From Macrotis lagotis (Eukaryota; Chordata; Mammalia; Peramelemorphia; Peramelidae): 64,000 bases of DNA. The notes under the pieces are model-generated. The model saw only the letters and a program-made list of their open reading frames with translations. It made no database searches and was not told where the DNA came from. The stretch covers positions 59,673,818-59,737,817 of the forward strand of contig NC_133658.1 of NCBI RefSeq assembly GCF_037893015.1, given 5' to 3'. The translations under genes and the position numbers were made by a program. This document shows positions 44,030-55,078 of the stretch, in pieces (position 1 is the stretch's first letter; each line of letters starts with the position of its first letter).

Positions 44030-45682
44030 ACAAATACAAAAGACACTCCCTGGCTAGTATTGATTTGATTTCTATTCCCAGAGTTTTCCCCACATGGAAA
44101 GTTGGTGCAAGGTCATGCAGCACCTTGGGGAAGATGACCAGGGTGCTATGGGATGGTCTAAGGAGAACAAGTGAACTCTCACCAGTAGCCAGAGTGGGGA
44201 GAGTTAATTAGAAGCAGGAGGTGGGGAAAAGACATATCCAAGAGACATTCTGGAAAAGGAACAGTCAAGCTTTTGTTACAACTCTGATTTAGAAAGTGAA
44301 GAAGGAAAATAAAAATTGCATCTTCAAATTTGACATGGAGAAATGATGGCACCATTGACCATAAAAGAGAAAACTGATAATAGAAAGGGATTGCTTCTTA
44401 TAGTAGGAAAAAACAGCTTCTGTTTATGTACATCAAGTGTCAATCATTAGCAGAATATCTAAGAAATATACACTCTATAACTGGAAAGAACAGAGGAAGA
44501 AGCAGGAGATGACCTGAGCAGTAGAGAATTTACAGGTAGAATTCATGACTCAAGTCAACATTTACTGAGCTCCTCTTCTTTTTTGAAAATACTTTTTTGA
44601 ATCCTCAGTGCCATCATTCCTTGCATTGAAAGAGATAATTCCTCTGGTCTGCCACCAGAGTTTCTATGGTGAAAAACATTCATCACTTCCCCATCAGCCT
44701 AATAATGAGCCTTTAACTTAATCAGGTTGTTCCTTAAACACCAAACAATAGTCATCTGAATCTGTTCTTGAGGCCCTCCTAGCTTAAACCATCCTTCAAA
44801 GCCCTGGCACCTGACTGTCATGATGAGGCTGTTAAGGAAGAGATACAAAAATGAAAGAAAAGGAAATCTTTTGCATTCATCATAGAATCACCCAGATTAG
44901 GGGCTGGAAGGAAATGTGACTCAGATAATATTAAACAATTTCTTTGGGCTAAAAATGAAATAACAAAAAGTTAGTTTTATTCATGAAGTTTTATTCTCTA
45001 GGATCTTACTGAACTCTTGGATGGATAGTATTAATAAATATATCAACCAAGAGCTGAATGAGGAAAAATTTATAGAAATTTCATAAAGGATCATAAAATT
45101 TTGGCAGTCAACCCAATCAGGTTACACATTAGTACATAAAGGTATCATTGATTATGATTCTCTCATCCATCTATAAGGTCTGTTCTATGTCACAACTGAC
45201 AAAGATCCAAATAGCAACAGGACTCCTGTCTCCTCTTCTGATTTGATATTTTATGTTGTTATCAGATATAATATAGACATATAAAACATTGGGATTTTTC
45301 CCTTTCCAAAATGTCTTAAGTATAAGAATTTATTCAGTCTCTTACAGAGATAACCAGACCAGTTTCCTGCCTTCTCAGGATTGTCTTTACACTGTTTACA
45401 CAACTGTGAAAACCCAAACAGATGTAATTAGAGGGGGATTAGGTTGTTTCACACAGAGAGTCTGCCTTTTTTCAGATCATTTCAGAGACACAGACCTTGA
45501 GGAGGGCAGAGACTAATTTACAAACCTCAATTAGAGACTGATAAAATAACTTTTGACCAAAAACAAAGAATTAAAGAGTGTCTAAGTATGATACTCTCTA
45601 CTTAGTAGCAAAGACTGATACCATACTCTGTACCTGCAAAAAGAGAATAATGGAATGAGGGGCTAGAGCTTCTGTGAGATGA
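44030..45682. other. No recognisable gene or named repeat
   Basis: Low-copy looking sequence. A scrap resembling 'catagaatcacccagattag' near 44882 recalls an old mammalian SINE-like repeat. The 75-codon frame at 45289-45516 has no recognisable similarity. Confidence 0.4.
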
Positions 45683-45756
45683 GTGTGATTCTTAAGATTT
45701 TTGTGTGTGCCATGGACCCCTTTAGCCATTTGGTGAATGGCATCATCAATTGCTAA
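45683..45756 (+). mobile_element. hAT-like relic, 5' fragment
   Basis: 'gtgattcttaagatttttgt', then 'gccatggacccctttagcca' and 'tttggtgaa', matches the other end of the family seen at 12157-12345. It is cut off where the Bov-B fragment begins. Confidence 0.5.
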
Positions 45757-46172
45757 CAAAGGTCCATATTGTGAAAGCTATGATTTTTCCTGTAGCAATA
45801 TAAGGCTATGAGGACTGGATGATAAGGAGAACTGAACACTGCAGAATCAAAGCTTTCAAATTGTGATGGAGAAAATTTTTTGAGAGTTCCTTGAACAGCA
45901 AGATCAAATCAATCAATATTTAAAGAAATTAACACTGACTATTCTTTAGAAAGACAAATACTGACCTGAAGCTTAAATTTTTTAGACATATAATCAGACT
46001 GATCCTGGAAAAGATTGAAGGCAAAAGAAGAGGATGACAAAGGATGAGATGGATAGTTAATGGCATGGAAACAATGAATGTGAGCTTCAAAAGACTTCAG
46101 AAGACAGTGGAGGACAAAAGGGCTTAACTTGTTATGGTCCATGTCAAAGAGTCAATATAGGACTGAACAATG
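45757..46172 (+). mobile_element. Bov-B/RTE LINE, C-terminal ORF and 3' end fragment
   Basis: DNA and translation follow Bov-B closely in order: 'aaaggtccatattgtgaaag', 'ttcctgtagcaatataagg' and 'gaactgaacactgcagaatc'. The decayed protein reads LRVPxTARSNQSI, then KEINTDYSLERQILT (Bov-B: LRVPWTARRSNQSILKEINPEYSLEG). It ends with 'ctggaaaagattgaaggcaa', 'gacaaaggatgagatggata', 'ggtccatgtcaaagagtcaa' and 'ggactgaac', the Bov-B terminus. Several stops and frameshifts are present. This supplies the enzyme type that would mobilise the Bov-B-tailed SINEs in the window. Confidence 0.88.
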
Positions 46173-46587
46173 GAAAAATAGCAAGAAATACACTCTTTTT
46201 CAGATGAACATCTTAAATGCACAAAACAGGCTACTAAGAGAGCAAAGAAATCGTTATACCAAAATATTTTTTTAAGAAATGAGTTTGTGAACTCAAGGAT
46301 AAAAAACTTTTTTTTGCTTATAAAATATGAGGTTTATTGATTAATGATTATTTTCAGTTCTATATCCAACTAAACATGAATAAGTAACAAATATGGAGCC
46401 AAGCTTCAAAACATGTTATTACAAGTAATTATACCCACCTTGTTCAGTGCTGCCTTACCTTTAGATACTTCTTTGGTTAAAAATAAAATTATTATACTAT
46501 TGAGAGAGAGAAGCAACAGACAAATAGATGAAGTCAACTCCTCAATATATCTGTGATCGCCAATCTACTGATTTAGAAATTGCTATA

Positions 46588-46808
46588 ATGGGGTGGCTAG
46601 GTGGCGAAGTAGATAGAGCATGGGCCCTAGAGTCAGGAGGACCTGAGTTCAAATTTGACCACAGACACTTAACAATTACCTAGCTGTGTGGCCTTGGGCA
46701 AGCCACTTAACCCGTTGCCTTGCAAAAACCTAAAAGAAGAAGAAGAAGAAGAAGAAGAAGAAGAAGAAGAAGAAGAAGAAGAAGAAGAAGAAGAAGAAGA
46801 AGAAGAAA
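46588..46808 (+). repeat. Short CORE-SINE with an (AAG)n tail expansion
   Basis: The head 'ggggtggctaggtggcgaag', core 'acttaacaattacctagc' and tail 'gttgccttgcaaaaacct' pass directly into about 24 AAG/GAA triplets (46735-46808). 'aattgctat' on both sides is a probable target-site duplication, so the triplet tract grew from the SINE tail. Confidence 0.93.
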
Positions 46809-46809
46809 G

Positions 46810-48690
46810 AATTAATTGCTATGGAACCTCCTTTCTTACATTGAACTGAAATTTCAACTCAGTCCTACCTAAAGAATTCATTCAGGTTTCTATATTTATT
46901 GGTCAATTCTATTCAGCATAATTTTTCCCATTTCCATTTGCTGATGGCTTGGAAGAAAGAATTTACTTATTTGTTTTTTGTGACTATCTTTTATCTATAC
47001 AGTATTTAATGGGCAGGAACTAAGGCGTGTAATGTAAGGTAAGGGTTAGAGTTCCTTGTAAGAACAATCAGAGAAGTAGCTTTTTTTGTGAACTAGACTC
47101 AAACCCCAGACCACCAGTATTTTGGAAAGAGATAAAGATAATTCTAACCTATAGATGAGGAAGAGAACTAGTGCCCAGTCACAAAAAAGTCTTTTTATTG
47201 CTCCACTTAAATTGAAATCTCAATCTTTCCAGAGGGATAGGTCAAATTTTAGAGATTTTCATCAAGCAAGTCAAAAACCGTATCTATTGACATTTTAGAT
47301 AACCCAAATGGATATACCTATGTTTCCTGAGAATAATATAAGTCTTACAGATAGGATCATAAATCTAGAATCTGAAGAAACATCAGAGTCCATCTGGCAT
47401 GATCTTCTCATTTTGTGAAGGGGACAACTGGGACACAGGATGATGATGTGACTCGGGTTCCACAGGAACTCTATACCAGAGGTGGGATTTGTGACCAGGT
47501 TCTTTAACTCCAAAACAAGTACTATTTCCATATTAAGGAATTGTTCACTTCGTACAGGATATCAGAAAAGTACACAAATGACTGATACGAGAATTTAAGT
47601 GAAAAGGAAGTAAAACAAAGTGATATGACTAATTCAAGTAAAGAGAGATTGCTTCCAGAGAGAGCCAGGCAAGGCTTCTCTTTTATTCCTCCAAAAGAAT
47701 GTATAGTCATCCTTTCCACATCTCGATTCAATACATCAAGGTTTCAACATATTGTGAATTGGCATCAGAAATTAAATGGTAATTTTGGGAGGAATTTTTC
47801 AGAAACTTAATCCTCAAAGGCCAGCATATGACACAGAAGATGCTTTGAAACTCAGAAATGTATGAAATATATATATATATATATATATGTAATACTCTAT
47901 AATATCAACTCAAATCTTTAAGAAAGCACTGTAAACACCCCATAAAAGAAAAAGAAAAAAATTCACACTTCTTCTCTGGTATGAAAGGAAAACCTAAACA
48001 TTTTATGCAAATTTTCCAGACCTCAGGGAAACCAAGTTCCTAACCCACAAGATGTAGAAGGGCTGTTGTAAGCTCAGTCTTTTCAGTGAAGCAAGACTAT
48101 CAGCAACAGGTAAAGAAAATGCATGACTGGGTGAAAAAGTAAGTTGGGTTTTTTAAAAATGGGTAAAGTTAAAAAAAATTTTTTTAAATTAAAAAAAAAT
48201 TTTTAAAAATGGGTAAAGTTTTAGACACCAGATGTGTATCATGAGTCAAGGAATTAAGAATAAATTCCTGTGATATGGGGCACCAAGATTCAATAGAAGC
48301 CTTTATTTCTTGCTTGTCTATAACAGGAGCATGTAGAAAGAATAGAGGGAGCTCTGTAAAGAGGGAAAACCAAGGTTAGAGAGATTAGCTGAGGCAGTGG
48401 TTTAGGTGATGAAGTGTCAAAGACAATCAAGATGTTTTATGACAAATTGTAAATATTAAAGCACCATCTGCAATAGTCTTAATTATTAATAAACCTGAAT
48501 GACTCTTTCCCCTCTCCTATATTCAGTAAGGTTAAATTATAAACATTTTTTGACAGCCTTCTCTGTGTAAGGTGCTGTGCTAGGCTCTGAAGACATGGAG
48601 ATAAAAAACGATACAGTTCCTGTCCTCAAAGAGCTTACATTTTACTGGAGGGATAAAACATGTACAAGCAAAGTATATGTATACATAATT
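46810..48690. other. Gene-free stretch
   Basis: No gene was recognised. An old SINE-like repeat lies at about 47365-47520 ('catagatctagaatctgaag'-like wording, then 'tgatgatgtgactcgggttc'). An AT microsatellite lies at 47866-47889. A palindromic A/T block near 48165-48215 flanked by the direct repeat 'aaaaatgggtaaagtt' completes the interval. Confidence 0.4.
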
Positions 48691-48694
48691 CACA

Positions 48695-48698
<4 letters not shown>

Positions 48699-48732
<34 letters not shown>

Positions 48733-48773
48733 AAGGGGGAAGAAAGAAAAAGAGAGGGAGGAAGGGAGGGGAG

Positions 48774-48832
<59 letters not shown>

Positions 48833-48835
48833 TTG
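48699..48835. repeat. (TA)n and (AG)n microsatellites
   Basis: A TA run at about 48700-48728 is followed by a purine tract that becomes a perfect AG run at about 48776-48827. Predicted frames here are E/R or S/L repeats and are not genes. Confidence 0.95.
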
Positions 48836-48939
48836 AGAAAGAGGGAGTGGGGAGGAGAGGGGAAAGTTAGAGGAAGAGAGAGAAGGCAAAAGAAAGAGAG
48901 AAGGCAAAATAACTGGGAAAGTCAATTAGTCAATAAGCA

Positions 48940-50470
48940 TTTATCAAGTATCCACTATGCATTAGGCATTATGCTAAGTACTAGGGATCCAAAGAAAGGC
49001 AAAAACACAGACCCTGCCCTCAATTAACTGAAAGTCTAATGGGAAGACAACTAGCAAACAAGGTATGTATAAACAAGCTAGAGACATGATAAATTGGAAA
49101 TAATCAACAAAGGGAAAGTACCAGAATGAACAAGGATTGAGAAAGATGGTCCTTGAGCTGTTCTTTAGAAGAAACCAGGGTCTATAAAACAGATGTGAGA
49201 AGGGAATGTATTCCAGATATACAAAACATCTGTAAAGGTATGAGGTTACGAGAGAACATGTGTACAGGAACAGTCAGTAGACCAATCAGAATGGAATGGA
49301 GAGTTATAAAGAGAAGGAATATAACAGAAAGCAGGAAAAGTAGATGAGAGCCAGATTGTAGAAGGCTTTAAATATTATCAAAATTTTTGCATTTTACCTT
49401 TAGAGGTAATAGGAAGACTGAGGATTTTTTAAGGAGGGACACAATATGATCAGATCAGTGTTTTAGTAATATTATCTTGACAGTTAACAGAAACGCAAAA
49501 GACAGAGAGGAATTAGGTGGCTCTTATAGTCCAAGGAAAAGGTAATTGTGACTTGAACTAAGATAGAAAGAAAGACTAGAGAGAAAGTGGTAAAAGTAAG
49601 AGATTTTATGAAGATCGAATTGAAGACTTGGTAATTGATGGGCTATGGTGGTGAGGGGGAGGGAAGAATCATAGATAATGCCAAGGTGAAACAAGGTGAA
49701 ACAAGACAGTTTCTTAAGGAAATGAACTGATTGTTTATTATGGGTTTTAGTGGGGCAAATGGGTATTACAGAATTTGATGAGAGAGTAGAGAGGTCAGAA
49801 GTTAGATTACATAGTTTTAAGAGATTTTGAATTGAAGATGTTTAATCAATAAGATTAGATGGTTCCAGGGGTAGCTAGGTGGTGCAGTGGATAGAGCACC
49901 AGCTTGGGGTCAGGAGTACCTGGGTTCAAATCCAACCTCAGACACTTAATAATTACCTAGCCATGTGGCCTTGGGCAAGCCACTTAACCCCATTGCCTTG
50001 AAAAATCTAAAACAAAAACAAAAGCAAAACAAAAAGATTAGATGGTTCCTCCAGCATGGAAGGAGGAAAGAGGTTGAGCTGATAATTGAAATGAAAAGAT
50101 GGGCTAATGTGATATAATTGATGGGTCATTAAACCACTGTGTGCTAAACCAAAAGGTGTGCTGAACTTTAAAACTTTCTCATTTAAGATCATGGGGAACA
50201 GGAAGCTCATTTCCTTATTAGTCCTTCTTTTCTATCATTGGACAGCTTGAATTGGGACGGGGATTGTAGGAGTGGAGAGAAGGCGGTGAACATGACAGCA
50301 AACCAAAATTTATGTTGAATATATGAAGTAACTCCATTAGCATCCACAAAATACCAAGAGACCTCAGGGTGTTAGGAAATGTGTCAGTATGTATGGAAGA
50401 CCTCAGTATGTTAGGTAGACCCCAACTAGAGGATTTATGAGAGTGTGGAGAAGAACAAGAATGAGAAGTC
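48940..50470 (-). repeat. L2 LINE, long antisense copy, split by a SINE
   Basis: Antisense L2 blocks run in order: 'aagcatttatcaagtatcca', 'gaccctgccctcaattaact', 'gaaaccagggtctataaaac', 'gattgtagaaggctttaaat', 'gatcagatcagtgttttagt'. More decayed sequence continues to about 50470. The short SINE at 49865-50030 interrupts it. The first part of this copy recurs in reduced form at 48545-48660 ('aggtgctgtgctaggctctg'). Confidence 0.65.
49865..50032 (+). repeat. Short CORE-SINE with 16 bp target-site duplication
   Basis: The head 'ggggtagctaggtggtgcag', core 'acttaataattacctagc' and tail 'attgccttg' lead to a CAAAA-rich end. 'aagattagatggttcc' is duplicated at about 49853 and 50035, so both ends are firm and the insertion is fairly young. 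Confidence 0.95.
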
Positions 50471-50539
50471 ATTTAAGAGTTGAAATCTGCTTATCTGTTG
50501 AGGGAGTACTAGTTGGAGGGATTATCCACATCCAAGTAT

Positions 50540-50665
50540 TTTTTTTCCTGTTTGTTTTGAGGAAATTGGAGTTAAATGACTTGTCTAGGGTCGCACAACT
50601 AGTAAGTATTTGAGGTTAGATTTGAACTTGGGTTCTCCTGACACCAGGACCACCTAGCTGCTCTT
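50540..50665 (-). repeat. CORE-SINE or MIR, antisense, diverged
   Basis: 'gacttgtctagggtcgcaca', 'gatttgaacttgggttctcc' and 'accacctagctgctc' are in antisense order. It is more diverged than the short CORE-SINEs around it. Confidence 0.75.
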
Positions 50666-51494
50666 TACACCCAAATATTTCTAAAATAACTTCAAGGGTA
50701 AAATTGTCAGAATCAATCCAATTTTAATTGGAGCCATATTTATAATTTTCTGTGAATTAAATAAGTAAACAGCTTTATGCCCCTCTACAAGAAAACATCA
50801 AAGAAAATAGGTGTGATTTTTACCTAGAAAATAAAAAGGCAAAAGTAGCAGCCAAAGAAGCAGCAGTTTGATGAATCAGTAGAATTTCCAGAAATGGACT
50901 TGGATTTAATAAAAGAGAAGCTACTGTCCAACAGAGGAAAGGGATGCCTTATAAGGTAGTGAGTTTCCTGTCCCTGGAGAGCTTCAGTTGGAAGCTTTAT
51001 GATCACTTGGGAATGGAAGGATTCATTCTTCTTCCAACTCTAATATTCTAAGATTGGCTTATTCTCTCTGAGACTCAGTGTCCTCACTGGACTAGGAATC
51101 AAGAGACCTGGTTACTTGTTCTAATTTTGCCACTGTATAGGTATGTGACTTTGTAAAAGTCTTTTCCCTCTTTGGGTGTCAGTTTCCATTTCTATAAAAT
51201 GAAGACATTGGATTAGATAATCTTTAAACTTTCCTCTAATTCTACTACTACTACTACTGGAAGGATTTCATGCATAACACAAAGGACTTTTTGAGTAATA
51301 CCCATTGAGATTTCCATTAGGAAAGAATCCATTTTTTTTCCAGATTCCATAATACATGGACACCAGAAGGTGCTCAGCACTCAGATTCTTCTTTCTGAAA
51401 CTAATTACTCTAGGTTTGGGCAGGGAAAGGGAATGTTTGACTCTTTGTTCATATGGCTATGAGGGTTAATGAAGCTTTTTTTTTTAACATCTAA
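50666..51494 (+). repeat. Mostly unassigned, with a MIR at 51070-51240
   Basis: The MIR is recognisable by 'tctgagactcagtgtcctca', 'gaatcaagagacctggttac' and 'tttccatttctataaaatga'. A (CTA)n run sits at about 51241-51258. Flanking sequence is unassigned. Confidence 0.55.
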
Positions 51495-51652
51495 CATCTT
51501 TTTTTGGGGGGGGGGGTTGCAGGGCAGTGTGGTTAAAGTTACTTGCCCAAGGTCACACAGCTAGGTAATTATTATCTGAGGCCGGATTTGAACCCAGGTT
51601 CTCCTGACTCCAGGGTCAGTGCTCTATCCACTGTGCCACCTAGCTGCCCAGA
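51495..51652 (-). repeat. Short CORE-SINE, antisense
   Basis: 'ggttgcagggcagtgtggtt', 'aaggtcacacagctaggtaa' and 'tgccacctagctgccc' are in antisense order. 'gaagctttttttttt' occurs on both sides (about 51472 and 51650), a target-site duplication merged with T runs. Confidence 0.92.
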
Positions 51653-51689
51653 AGCTTTTTTTTTTAGTAACATGCTAAACAAATAGCTA

Positions 51690-51885
51690 GCATTTATATA
51701 GTTCTTTAAGGTTTACAAAGTTCTTTCCAGATCTCGTCAAATTTGGTTCTCATAATTCTGAGAATTAGATACTGTTTTAATCCTCATTTTACAGATGAAC
51801 AAACCAAGGCAGAGAGAGGTTAAGTGACTTGCCCAGGGTCACTTGACTAATAAGTGTCTGGGGCCAGATTTAAACTTAGATTGCT
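51690..51885 (-). repeat. MIR-type SINE, antisense
   Basis: 'gcatttatatagttctttaa', 'tcctcattttacagatgaac', 'gaggttaagtgacttgccca' and 'gatttaaacttag' are in MIR antisense order. Confidence 0.75.
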
Positions 51886-52129
51886 CTATATTATTTCAAT
51901 TGATGATCTTATCACCTCCCAGAGGCCCAATTATCACCAGCATGATGATGATTTGAGGTCTTCCAGGTCTGTGGTTGCCTTTTCTCCCACTTGTGGGATG
52001 CTCACTAGATATAATTTCTTTCCCAGGCTCCTCATGAATCTGTATCCAATCTGTCCTCTGCTCCCAAAACAGATCTTGTCATTGGCTACTCTAAAGCATG
52101 CTGCTAGGATACTGATGGGAGAATGGGAA

Positions 52130-52850
52130 GTCTAAAACAACTGGGTCTTTGGAAGCTAGAAAAGTCCTCCAGACAAAAGAGGGTGGGGAAGGGAGATACA
52201 GAACAAGGCCAAAACTGAAGCCTCTTTAGGCCCTCACCAGCCCCTGGGCTCCTCCTTGGAGGTTGGATGGAAGACTGTCTCTCTTGGCTTGTCATTTACC
52301 AGAACTCCCCTGATTCCAAGAGGCATTTTATGGAGGACCCAGTGAGTAAGACAAAATCCCTCAGCAAACAGAAGGGTCAAAAAAAAATAGGTTATTAACT
52401 TGCAATACGATTGCTAACAACTGAAGTGGAACTTGCTACCTAACCATCATTTGAGGGATGATTGTAATGCTGTGTTTACTTTACAATTAAATAAAATTGT
52501 TCTGCCTAATCATTTGCTTTTTGTTGGTGTGGCTAATAAATGAATCATGAAGTTCCAAATCTTTCTAGTCAAATAAATCTAAGTAAATTTTTTACCTAGC
52601 AAGGGGAAAGAATATGTCTTCATCTAGTGAAGGCAGAATCCCAGATTAATCTGACGATAGATATTTTTTGGGGGGGCTGCCTCTGATTTCACCAGGGAAA
52701 TGGAAATTTGCCCTCATTGTCCACTGTAGATATAGGATAGTTAAACAGCAAGCCTGTGTCAGAAATAGAACTTGAACCTTGACCTTCTAGATGCCAAGCC
52801 TGCCACACTGTCCCTCAGTGACTTCTCAATGGTTATAGAGTTGCCATCAC
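52130..52850. other. No recognisable gene or named repeat
   Basis: Low-copy looking sequence with no supported feature. A MIR-like end may occur at about 52745-52830 ('aacttgaaccttgaccttct'). Confidence 0.4.
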
Positions 52851-53110
52851 ATATAAATTTGCTCACTTGAGCCTTATCAGAACCCTCTGAAGCAGGTCTT
52901 ATATGTATCCTCATTCTCATCTTACAGGGGGGAAACTGAGGCTCAGAAAGGAGGAAGTGACTTGTGTGAGGCAGATGCTGGAAGTATTATCATCCCCTTC
53001 TTACAGCTGAGGAAACTGAGATTCATACATATAGCAAGTATCAGAGAGAAAATTCAAAACAGATTGGCCTGCCTCTATCCAGCTTACTGCTGTATCCACT
53101 CTGCCAAAAT
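52850..53110 (-). repeat. Two MIR-like relics, antisense
   Basis: 'catcttacaggggggaaact' at about 52918 and 'tcttacagctgaggaaactg' at about 52999 are two separate antisense MIR-type cores. Both are diverged. Confidence 0.55.
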
Positions 53111-53544
53111 GATGAATGGTCTGAGGCAAAGGGCTGGCCTAGAAGATGCTTGAGTTACTTTTCAAGCCCAAGATCTATGACTCTCCAATGAAATCTGGGA
53201 AAACAAAGCTTGCCATGACAACAGGATGCCTGCGACAGTGGCAGCTCCTCTATGTTTGCTGCCAGCTGCCAAGCTGTGCAGACACAGACCAGAGGAAGTT
53301 TCTAGGGAGGGGAGTTAGCATCAGCTGTCGGTTTGATCACAGCAGTCTAAAAGACCCTTTATGCAGAATCTTAAGCAACCAGCTATCTCAAATAGCGTCC
53401 TGTTTAGAGAAAGCATCAGAAAATCAGTAAGCAAGCTGGTGTCGGGGACTGGCTTCCTAGACTCCATCCAGATTTGGTACCCATGGCTCATGATGATGAC
53501 CCTGAATCCTGAGAGATATTAAATTATCTTCATTGCAGCAGTGT
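53111..53544. other. Repeat-free, moderately GC-rich stretch
   Basis: No repeat signature is visible. The 94-codon frame 53146-53430 (MLELLFKPKIYDSPMKSGKT...) has no recognised domain, and a conserved non-coding element is as likely as an exon. G+C is slightly above the surroundings. Confidence 0.4.
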
Positions 53545-54546
53545 CAAATAGAGGTCTGGCCTCAAAGCCAAAAAGAGCTGAATTCAATGCCTTTCTCTGT
53601 CACATGCTAGTGTGACCCTGGGTACGTCACTTAACTTCATTTTGCCTCAGTTTCCTTCTCTGTAAATTGCGAAGAACATCTGTGTGATGCTGGGCAAATC
53701 ACTTAACTACTATTTGCCTCTCATCTGTAAAACAGGGGTAATAATAAAAACTTTTCAGTGAACCCTTGAAAAGTCACTTTACTGTTATTTGTTTTCCCAT
53801 CCAAAAAATGGGGATAAGGTTGTTGTGAGGATCAAATGTGAGACTCTTTGTAAAGCATTTAGCCCAGTCATATTATAGAAGTTATATAAATGCTAGCTAC
53901 TTAACTATAGACTGTATGACCTTGGGAAAGTCATTTACCCTTTCCCTGCTCTAGGTAAATCTTAAAGACTTTATGGGGCAGAGAAGGTGCTGAATTTGTA
54001 GGAGGTCTTCACTGGGAGCTCTCTTCACCAAAGGGATTCTTGTCTCTAGTACCCCAACCATTTCCTCAAATGAGGCAACAGTGGTAAAAATCACTGAACA
54101 CCGTGCCTGGTACTTAATGAATGTGGTTCCCTTTCCTTCCCCAATCCTTCTCTTTCAAAATTTAGCATCTCAGTTTGAGGCTAGGCCAGGTATAATTCTT
54201 TGCTTTGCCACATATTAGAGGCTACCTTTGGGAAAATTAACCTGTGGGTTAATAAAAACCCTAAAATATCTGCCTCCTACCATCATTGTGAGAATCAAAT
54301 GAGATCATGGATATGAAGGTGAGATGTGTTGTAATGTGGGGAAAGGAGGTTGAGTCTGAGGGCCTGCTTCAGTCATTTATTTCCAGTGTTATATTAAGTC
54401 ATTCTCTCCACTTCTCTTGATCTGAGTTTTCACACCTGTGAACTGAGGGGGGCTGGATTAATTGGCTTCCAAGATCTCTTCTAGTTTTAACTACATAGAA
54501 AGATCATTAAAATGTTCTATACTGGTAAAACTCCACACAAGCCTGT
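53545..54546 (+). repeat. Cluster of MIR relics, sense
   Basis: Successive MIR-like blocks: 'ctagtgtgaccctgggtacg' with 'cctcagtttccttctctgta' (53610-53665), 'gtgatgctgggcaaatcact' (53683), 'gttgtgaggatcaaatgtga' (53822), 'tatgaccttgggaaagtcat' (53913) and 'gtgagaatcaaatgagatca' (54288). No gene was seen. Confidence 0.6.
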
Positions 54547-54787
54547 TGTTGTTCACTCGCTTTAATCATGTCTGACTCTTTGTGACCCCATTTGGAGTTT
54601 TCTTGGCAAAGATACTGGAGTGATTTGCCACTTCTATCTCTAACTCATTTTATACATAAGGAAACTGGGGTGACTTACCCAAGGTCACACAGCTAGAAAG
54701 TGTCTGAGGCCAGATTTGAACTCAGAAAGATGTGTCTTCCTGACTCTAGGCCTGACACTCTAACCATTGTACTGCTTAGCTGCCCTA
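54547..54787 (-). repeat. CORE-SINE with Bov-B type tail, nearly full length
   Basis: It opens with 'tgttgttcactcgctttaat' and 'gtgaccccatttggagtttt', the antisense Bov-B tail. It continues through 'ccaaggtcacacagctagaa' and ends with 'gtactgcttagctgccct', the head. This is the best preserved copy of this family in the window. Confidence 0.9.
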
Positions 54788-54929
54788 ATACAAGTATAAG
54801 CTATTATTATTTATGACTTCTCAAAAGAAATGCGAGATGCTCAGATTTAGAGAATTCACCACAAAGATTCACGTGCTTTATTTATGCCCTATTTATGGTA
54901 GAGCATTCTGAGCTCATACTGGTTCTTTT

Positions 54930-55078
54930 TTTTTAGATTTTTCAAGGCAATGGGGTTAAGTGTCTTGCCCAAGGCCACACAGCTAGGTAATTATTAAGTG
55001 TCTGAGGTCGGATTTGAACCCAGGTACTCCTGACTCCAAGGTTGGTGCTCTATCCACTGTGCCACCTAGCCGCCCCCT
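54930..55078 (-). repeat. Short CORE-SINE with 15 bp target-site duplication
   Basis: 'tttttcaaggcaatggggtt', 'aggtaattattaagtgtct' and 'tgccacctagccgccccc' are in antisense order. 'ctcatactggttctt' is present at about 54915 and 55078. Confidence 0.96.

Noticed and set aside
46733-46810. CRISPR-like regular array
   Set aside because: The regular spacing is a simple AAG triplet repeat in a SINE tail. There are no spacers, and the organism is a vertebrate.
53146-53430. 94-codon frame in a repeat-free stretch as a possible exon
   Set aside because: No domain was recognised and no convincing splice-site pair was supported. It is recorded only as possible conserved non-coding sequence.
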